This document shows, in pieces, positions 15,903 through 20,641 of a stretch of 20,641 bases of DNA (position 1 is the first letter of the stretch; each line of letters begins with the position of its first letter). Source of the DNA: CALREA01 sp041674865 (GTDB taxonomy: Bacteria > Patescibacteriota > Gracilibacteria > UBA1369 > UBA12463); contig JBAYUX010000023.1 in NCBI GenBank assembly GCA_041674865.1, forward strand, positions 1-20,641. The letters run 5' to 3'. Position numbers and translations under genes: made by a program. A model generated the notes under the pieces. It was not told the origin of the DNA, ran no database searches, and saw nothing but the letters and a program-made list of their open reading frames with translations.

Positions 15903-17474
15903 TTACTGACCATCTAAAATATCTTGAACTCTATGCGGACTCGTAAGATCTGGAATTAATGTTTTTACAGGAAAGTCTGTATCCCCAACACCGATTAAAT
16001 TACGTACATGCTGCATCGCATCAGCACCAGTAGCCTTTTCACCGACGAGTTCCTGTTCATCATCAGTAAGACCGATACGCCGTGGACCTTTGCCCTTTAC
16101 GGGACCTCCCATGACATACCACGAACCGATCGGCCAGTGCGCCGCCTCATCATTACCAATCTTTTTTCGTGAAAAGTCAGTTGTTACAAAAATACCAATA
16201 TCATCAAACTCAGGATCTTTTTGACTTTCGGCATAGGACATCATCGCATCAAACGCCTTCGCCTCAGTATCAAACATCGGCATCGACTGGGTACCCATCG
16301 ACTCTCTGTGATTATCCCAACCACTTCGCGCCAAAGACAAGCTCGCCAAATAACCCTCTTTGAAGAGAGCAATAGCGATCATGGTAGCAGCCAAGTATGG
16401 ATTATTTTTTGCCTGATTAATTTTACCGATAAGATCGAGAAGTTTTTGAATTTCCGTAGAAGCATTTTGAGTCTGTGCGAGACCATTCGCAAATCGTTTC
16501 ATCCTTGGTAAAAAGTTTCCATTCAGAACTTTTTGAATCTCGGCGTTATTGAGAGTCGTCAAATAATCAACAACCTGATTTGGAAAAATGAGCTCATTAT
16601 TACCAGTAACATTTCGCTGAGCAATTTTTTTGAGTTTGCCAGTATCGAGACTATTCGCACCGACAGGAAGACCACCAGTGGCTGGAAGACCGACGTTTGG
16701 ACCAACTGCATGAGCAAATGGCGACAATGGACGATAACGATAAGCATACAGAACAGCCGGAGAAGGAATGCTCGCATCGAGATCTCCAGTAGTCGCAAGA
16801 TTATATCCATCTTGATGACTGTTTGTCTTATGATCAACATCCATGGCTAAAATATCCGGTCGCTTATGAAAGAAGTGTTCTGTCCCAGTTCCGTTAGCTG
16901 AGGTAACCATGAGGTATCCCGGAGGAACACCCTGTTGAGTCTGTGGAGGGGCAATAATAGGTCCATTGGAACTTTCCGGTGCACTTGTTCCACGATGTCG
17001 TGAGAAAAATTGTGTATTCGCTCCGCCTCTCCAGTTCACAAAGACAGGAAGAGTCTTGATAACAGGTGGAGACATATCTCGTCCCTGATCAGAAGACGTA
17101 TCAGCCGAGCTCATACCATCCTGAGAACTACCGCCATCAGAGCTTCCTGCGTCAGCACTGCTGGCGTCTTCCGCGCGCGCAGCGCGCGGCGTAAGCGTCA
17201 ACCCCGTGACCACTCCCGTCCCAATAAGGGCCATTTGCAAAAGTCTACGACGAGCAATCGGTGTATTCGCCATCGAAGCAAGGACCTGTAATTCAGCAAT
17301 AGAAATACCACCCTGCATCGCATGCGGACTCACAATGCGCGGAGTACGTTCAGGCCCAGCAACAGCCTGCATCGTCTCAAGCGCTAAATCCCGTGAATGG
17401 TCGTTGCTATCAGCTGACATAGGAGTAAGGATTCTTCTAATATAAAGGGGTGATTTTTCATCCCGAGAGCTCAT
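15903..17474 (-). CDS. Tat-exported DUF1501-like protein
   Basis: 523 residues. An unusually long N-region precedes a Tat signal (RRRLLQ at 75-80, hydrophobic to about 94, AxA-type site ending A101). A second ATG at codon 19 is an alternative start. After cleavage comes a Ser/Asp/Gly-rich linker (about 103-135), then the DUF1501-type domain: FVNWRGGANTQFF near 147-159, a central helical region, and TTDFSRKK with a later GSWYVMGGPVKG, the family's usual late motif. DUF1501 belongs to the alkaline phosphatase/sulfatase fold group, but hydrolase activity is unproven. It sits 32 bp before the diheme lipoprotein gene and 44 bp after the Mg-ATPase gene. No Shine-Dalgarno site. It stops with TAA. 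Confidence 0.85.
   Translation of the reverse strand: MSSRDEKSPLYIRRILTPMSADSNDHSRDLALETMQAVAGPERTPRIVSPHAMQGGISIAELQVLASMANTPIARRRLLQMALIGTGVVTGLTLTPRAARAEDASSADAGSSDGGSSQDGMSSADTSSDQGRDMSPPVIKTLPVFVNWRGGANTQFFSRHRGTSAPESSNGPIIAPPQTQQGVPPGYLMVTSANGTGTEHFFHKRPDILAMDVDHKTNSHQDGYNLATTGDLDASIPSPAVLYAYRYRPLSPFAHAVGPNVGLPATGGLPVGANSLDTGKLKKIAQRNVTGNNELIFPNQVVDYLTTLNNAEIQKVLNGNFLPRMKRFANGLAQTQNASTEIQKLLDLIGKINQAKNNPYLAATMIAIALFKEGYLASLSLARSGWDNHRESMGTQSMPMFDTEAKAFDAMMSYAESQKDPEFDDIGIFVTTDFSRKKIGNDEAAHWPIGSWYVMGGPVKGKGPRRIGLTDDEQELVGEKATGADAMQHVRNLIGVGDTDFPVKTLIPDLTSPHRVQDILDGQ
17171..17189. repeat. GC-only hairpin inside the DUF1501-like gene
   Basis: CCGCGCGC-GCA-GCGCGCGG is a perfect 8-bp inverted repeat with a 3-base loop. 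It encodes the residues at the signal-peptide cleavage site (PRAARAED). It is far more GC-rich than its surroundings. Confidence 0.8.
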
Positions 17475-17518
17475 GGTAACAGATTTTCGGCATTTGAAAA
17501 GGTCTTTTAAACCCTCTC

Positions 17519-20092
17519 CTACATCTCATAATATCTATAAAACACCCTCTTTGCAGCTTCAATAACGCAGAGATACGCAAGCACAATGCCAGCCAAAGAC
17601 GCGAGTAACAAAGCTGGAAGCGGGGTAAACCCGAAGAACGAACCAGCAGCCGTAAACGGAATAACCCAACCAATAATCACAACCGAGAGCGTCGTGAAGA
17701 ATAAATATCGACTTGGTGAACTCTGAAGAAACGGAATTTTTCGAGTACGAATCATATAAATCACCATGGTCTGCGTCGCAAGGGACTCGAGGAACCAACC
17801 CGTCTGAAACGTACCTGCGGCAGCGTCATACACCACATAGAGCACATAAAAAGTGATAAAATCAAAAACCGAACTGATCGGTCCAAAGACATACATGAAG
17901 TGCTTGATAAACGTCATATTCCACCTCTTCGGCTCACGAATAAACTCATCATCCACACTATCCGACGGAATCGTAATCTGCGAAAAATCATACAAGAAGT
18001 TATTAAACAAAATCTGGATCGGAAGCATCGGAAGATACGGAAGGAACAAGACCGCACCGAGCACACTGAACATATTTCCGAAGTTAGAACTCACGCCCAT
18101 CATGATGTATTTCATCGTATTACCAAACGTTTTTCGGCCCTCCAGGACACCATCAAGAAGTTCTCGCAAACTCTTGTGAGTCAAAATAATTTCCGCAGAA
18201 TCCTTCGCGATGTCCGTCGCATTGTTCACGGAAATTCCAACATCAGCCGTCTTCAAAGAAGGTGCATCATTAATTCCATCACCCATATACCCAACCACAT
18301 TGCCATTCGCCTTGAGCGCAAGAATCACGCGATTTTTCTGATCAGGAGAGAATCTCGCAAAGATCGTCGTCTTCTGAACCGCAACACGTAGCGCATCATC
18401 CGTCATCGCATCAAGATCATACCCAAGCATAATCCCCTTTACTGGCAATCCAACATCCCTCGCAATTTTCTCTGTCACCAACTCGCTATCACCCGTAATA
18501 ACTTTAATTTCGATTCCCATTTTTTCCAGATCAACGAGAACTTCTTTCACATCCTTCTTCGCCGGATCAAGAAAGGCTACGAACCCAATAAGTTCCAAAT
18601 CTTTCTCATCTTCTTTAGTATAAGGAATGTGCGCTTCTCGCTTCTCTATCTTACGAATTGCCACCGCAAGTACACGATATCCATCGCGACTAAACGCATC
18701 ATACTGATTCAAAATCACACCGCGAGATTCCTTATCCAACTCGATCAAATCCCCCTCTTTCTCATATGACATAGAAGAGCTCATGACGTCTTCTGGCGCA
18801 CCCTTTGTAATAATAAATCGTTCACGTTGGCCATTCTCACTCACCTTCTCAACCACGATACTCATCTTCCTTCGTACAAAATCAAAAGGAATTTCATCAA
18901 CTTTTACATATTCATTGGCGCTCAGGTGATCACCTTTATTCTCATACTCCAGCACCGCATCATCCATCGGATTTCGAACTCCCGTCTGATACAAACTATT
19001 CAAATACGCGTGTAGCAAAACACCTTCTGAGTTCTGTCCAAAAACATCCGTATACTCCACGAGCGTAATTTTATCTTGAGTCAGCGTTCCTGTTTTGTCA
19101 GTACAAAGAATATTCATACTTCCAAAATTCGGGATCGCAACAAGCTTTTTCACGATAACGCCTCTTGAAGCCATCTGCATCGATCCCCTCCCCATCGTTA
19201 CCGACATAATCATTGGAAGAAGTTCCGGGGTCAAACCAACCGCAACAGCAACAGAAAAAGTAAACGCCTCAAAGAGATCATGTTTTACAAACACATTGAA
19301 AAAGAAAATAAACACGACGAAAAACATCGTAATTTTCATAATCATCGTACTGAAATTTTTCACACCAAGCGTGAACTCACTATCAAATGTTGGCCCAACA
19401 AGCGTTTTTGCAATCTTTCCAAACTCCGTATGAATACCCGTTTTTACAATGACCGCTTTCGCCGAACCCGTCACAACACTCGTCCCAAAGAAGACCACAT
19501 TTGTCAGATCCCCAAGCGATAACTTCTCGCCTTTCAGTGACTCAGCCGTCTTCTCCGAAGGAAATGACTCACCGGTAAGTGACGACTGATTCACGAAAAA
19601 ATCATGCGCAGAAATAATTCTCGCATCCGCAGGAATAAGCTTTCCGGAAACCAAAGAAATAATATCGCCAGGAACCAGATCGTGAACAAAAACTTCTTTC
19701 TCAACTCCGCCACGAATCACCGTTGCGCGGGTAGAAACTTTTTCCTTCAACTCCTCTGCCGCCTTCCCCGCCTGATACTCCTGAAAGAAGTTCAAGACCG
19801 TACTGAACAACACAATCACCACAATGAGCGTGGCATTAATGACTTCCCCAAGCGCAAAAGAAACACCCGCCGCAAAAAGCAAAATCAAAACAAGTGGATC
19901 CTTGAAGTTCGAAAGAAACTCCAAAAGAACATGTGATCTCTGCTCTTCCGAAAGAACATTCGGTCCATACGTACGCAAACGTTTATGAACTTCATCATCA
20001 TGCAAACCCTGCTCATCAGAAACAAGCTCTTTGAATATCGTTGCAGTTTCTAAGCGAGCATAAAAAGCGAGAGGTGTCGTAGGGTCGATCAT
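17519..20092 (-). CDS. mgtA: MgtA-type magnesium-translocating P-type ATPase
   Basis: 857 residues from the ATG at 20092, near the usual P3B length. In order: N-terminal cation ATPase domain, membrane helices 1-2, actuator domain with SLTGES, helix 4 with AVGLTPELLPMI (typical of MgtA/MgtB), phosphorylation motif D332-KTGTLT, nucleotide-binding domain, GDGINDAPSLKTADVGIS hinge motif, and C-terminal helices. It should import Mg2+ at the expense of ATP in the cytoplasmic membrane. A TTG 18 bases upstream overlaps the -10 box, so the ATG is chosen. The -10 box ends 6 bases before it, so there is no room for an mgtA-type leader or riboswitch. It stops with TAG, 44 bp before the DUF1501-like gene. 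Confidence 0.95.
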   Translation of the reverse strand: MIDPTTPLAFYARLETATIFKELVSDEQGLHDDEVHKRLRTYGPNVLSEEQRSHVLLEFLSNFKDPLVLILLFAAGVSFALGEVINATLIVVIVLFSTVLNFFQEYQAGKAAEELKEKVSTRATVIRGGVEKEVFVHDLVPGDIISLVSGKLIPADARIISAHDFFVNQSSLTGESFPSEKTAESLKGEKLSLGDLTNVVFFGTSVVTGSAKAVIVKTGIHTEFGKIAKTLVGPTFDSEFTLGVKNFSTMIMKITMFFVVFIFFFNVFVKHDLFEAFTFSVAVAVGLTPELLPMIMSVTMGRGSMQMASRGVIVKKLVAIPNFGSMNILCTDKTGTLTQDKITLVEYTDVFGQNSEGVLLHAYLNSLYQTGVRNPMDDAVLEYENKGDHLSANEYVKVDEIPFDFVRRKMSIVVEKVSENGQRERFIITKGAPEDVMSSSMSYEKEGDLIELDKESRGVILNQYDAFSRDGYRVLAVAIRKIEKREAHIPYTKEDEKDLELIGFVAFLDPAKKDVKEVLVDLEKMGIEIKVITGDSELVTEKIARDVGLPVKGIMLGYDLDAMTDDALRVAVQKTTIFARFSPDQKNRVILALKANGNVVGYMGDGINDAPSLKTADVGISVNNATDIAKDSAEIILTHKSLRELLDGVLEGRKTFGNTMKYIMMGVSSNFGNMFSVLGAVLFLPYLPMLPIQILFNNFLYDFSQITIPSDSVDDEFIREPKRWNMTFIKHFMYVFGPISSVFDFITFYVLYVVYDAAAGTFQTGWFLESLATQTMVIYMIRTRKIPFLQSSPSRYLFFTTLSVVIIGWVIPFTAAGSFFGFTPLPALLLASLAGIVLAYLCVIEAAKRVFYRYYEM

Positions 20093-20098
20093 GAATAA

Positions 20099-20127
20099 AG
20101 TATACAACAATAAAAAAAGCTCACCAA
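20099..20127 (-). promoter_or_regulatory. leaderless promoter of mgtA, inside a terminator hairpin
   Basis: Minus strand TTGGTG (20122-20127), 17-base spacer, TATACT (20099-20104), then 6 bases to the ATG. The -35 box lies in one arm and the loop edge of the hairpin at 20114-20145. Confidence 0.6.
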
Positions 20128-20145
20128 GTGAGGGGTGGGCTTTTT
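20114..20145. terminator. bidirectional intrinsic terminator
   Basis: A 12-bp stem: AAAAAGCTCACC (20114-20125) with GGTGGGCTTTTT (20134-20145), one G-T wobble, 8-base loop. Minus-strand transcripts would end in seven T (20118-20112) and plus-strand ones in five T. It would stop minus-strand transcription arriving from the right before the mgtA promoter. Confidence 0.7.
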
Positions 20146-20552
20146 ATTTCTCCGGCAATGTCGTCTCCGCCCAATACTAACACCCCGCAATGGCAAGGTG
20201 GGGGATCGCACGAGTTCACCACAGTGATCTCGAATATAAAACTTCCCTTAAATTAGTGATGGAGAGAGTATTAAAGACTTCAACGAACATTCGAGAGGCA
20301 TCCCTATAGTAACAAAACTACGCACCACGTAAAGCCCGATCGTAAGAGCAAAATCACACACTACTATCAGTGGTTTTCATTCGCCTATACATACTACATT
20401 TCGTAGCCACGCTCAGAAAAAACGCAGCGATAAAAACAATAGAACATTCGTCAACAAGACGTTAGCTCTATGCGAAGCCATTTACATCTATCCCCCCAAG
20501 AAAAACACACCTTTCACAACAATAAAAATTCGAAACACCGTTAATTGAATCA

Positions 20553-20641
20553 ATGACGTCCCAAGAATCGATGATAAAACCAAATAATCAAACAGTACAA
20601 AAAGAATCACATAAAAAAGTCCCTTATCTAAATATCGCTGA
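20553..20641 (+). CDS. start of a plus-strand gene cut by the window edge
   Basis: An ATG at 20553 (or 20571) opens a frame of 29 codons running off the end. Composition is polar and A-rich on the coding strand, like the other plus-strand genes here. The visible protein is MTSQESMIK, then NNQTVQKESHKK, then VPYLNIA. A lysine-rich start leading into a beta-strand like PYLNIA recalls the N-terminus of the TraC-like ATPase-companion proteins found beside VirB4 in CPR genomes, but 29 residues are too few to claim it. No good promoter is seen; TTAATT ends 6 bases before the first ATG. It overlaps a hydrophobic minus-strand frame that I consider a shadow. Confidence 0.45.
   Translation, partial: MTSQESMIKPNNQTVQKESHKKVPYLNIA

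Larger units (their letters stand above)
20093..20552. other. 460-bp spacer without a convincing gene
   Basis: Apart from the mgtA promoter and the bidirectional terminator I see no credible gene. Frames are short (under 30 codons). The minus strand has a weak promoter-like pair near 20310-20340 (TTTACG, 16 bases, TACTAT) that could feed an RNA ending at the terminator. It also has a C/G-run pair (CCCC near 20182, GGGG near 20200) able to form a stem. It lacks the conserved cores of tmRNA, RNase P RNA and SRP RNA that I would know. Confidence 0.5.

Noticed and set aside
20093..20110. TTG start extending MgtA by 6 residues
   Set aside because: It overlaps the -10 box; the ATG at 20092 is 6 bases after it and gives the normal family N-terminus.
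20488..20640. Minus-strand hydrophobic frame of 50 codons ending in TAG, open to the window edge
   Set aside because: Its phenylalanine/leucine/valine-rich make-up is what the complement of an A-rich coding strand gives. It lies opposite the polar plus-strand frame at 20553, which resembles the other genes in composition. A real gene entering from the right cannot be fully excluded.
1..20641. TGA read as glycine (code 25) across the window
   Set aside because: Thousands of codons in the other genes contain no in-frame TGA, and the VF530 gene ends with TGA at the family's normal length. Only the PLP enzyme has one.
1..20641. CRISPR arrays, insertion sequences, prophage or integron features
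   Set aside because: No spaced direct repeats, transposase or integrase motifs, or attachment duplications next to the tRNAs were seen.

Overview
The window is a gene-dense stretch of a bacterial chromosome with roughly mid-40s percent GC and standard-code genes. Most genes lie on the minus strand. The protein types (a divergent M16 peptidase, an FtsI/PBP2-like transpeptidase with large inserts, an atypical Fe/Mn superoxide dismutase, DUF2339, VF530/DUF2132) and the near absence of Shine-Dalgarno sites suggest a Patescibacteria/CPR-like bacterium. It may be a standard-code relative of the Gracilibacteria/Absconditabacteria group, but no rRNA is present and this placement is inference. TGA is almost unused: about 7 genes end in TAA, 6 in TAG and 1 in TGA. 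One further TGA lies in frame inside a PLP-enzyme gene.

Layout, left to right. (1) 1-1965: the 3' end of an unknown gene (+), overlapping the end of an M16 zinc peptidase (-). (2) 2046-6151: a class B penicillin-binding protein (+), convergent with an unknown 502-residue protein (-) that ends in a HicA/YcfA-like domain. (3) 6179-7031: superoxide dismutase (-), followed by a spacer with a plus-strand promoter and intrinsic terminator that match no gene, a small RNA candidate. (4) 7032-8850: a two-gene minus unit with overlapping ends, an unknown helical protein followed by a NodB-type deacetylase lipoprotein. (5) 8933-10048: a PAP2-family membrane protein (+), tRNA-Trp (-) and tRNA-Thr (+); the tRNA-Thr has an A19-U56 pair in place of G19-C56. 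(6) 10087-11717: VF530/DUF2132 protein and a trans-sulfuration PLP enzyme interrupted by TGA (-). (7) 11760-17474: DUF2339 membrane protein, a Tat-exported diheme c-type lipoprotein and a Tat-exported DUF1501-like protein (-). (8) 17519-20127: an MgtA-type P-type ATPase (-), with its promoter embedded in a terminator hairpin. (9) 20146-20641: a mostly gene-free region, then the start of a plus-strand gene cut by the window edge.

Most of the genes serve the cell envelope: peptidoglycan cross-linking, polysaccharide deacetylation, lipid phosphatase, Mg2+ transport, and secreted heme and DUF1501 proteins. At several genes a good -10 box sits only 6-8 nt before the ATG, so these mRNAs are probably leaderless. 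The most interesting observations are the leaderless promoters, the HicA-domain fusion, the covarying tRNA-Thr elbow pair, the interrupted PLP enzyme, the exported heme/DUF1501 pair and the two candidate small RNAs.
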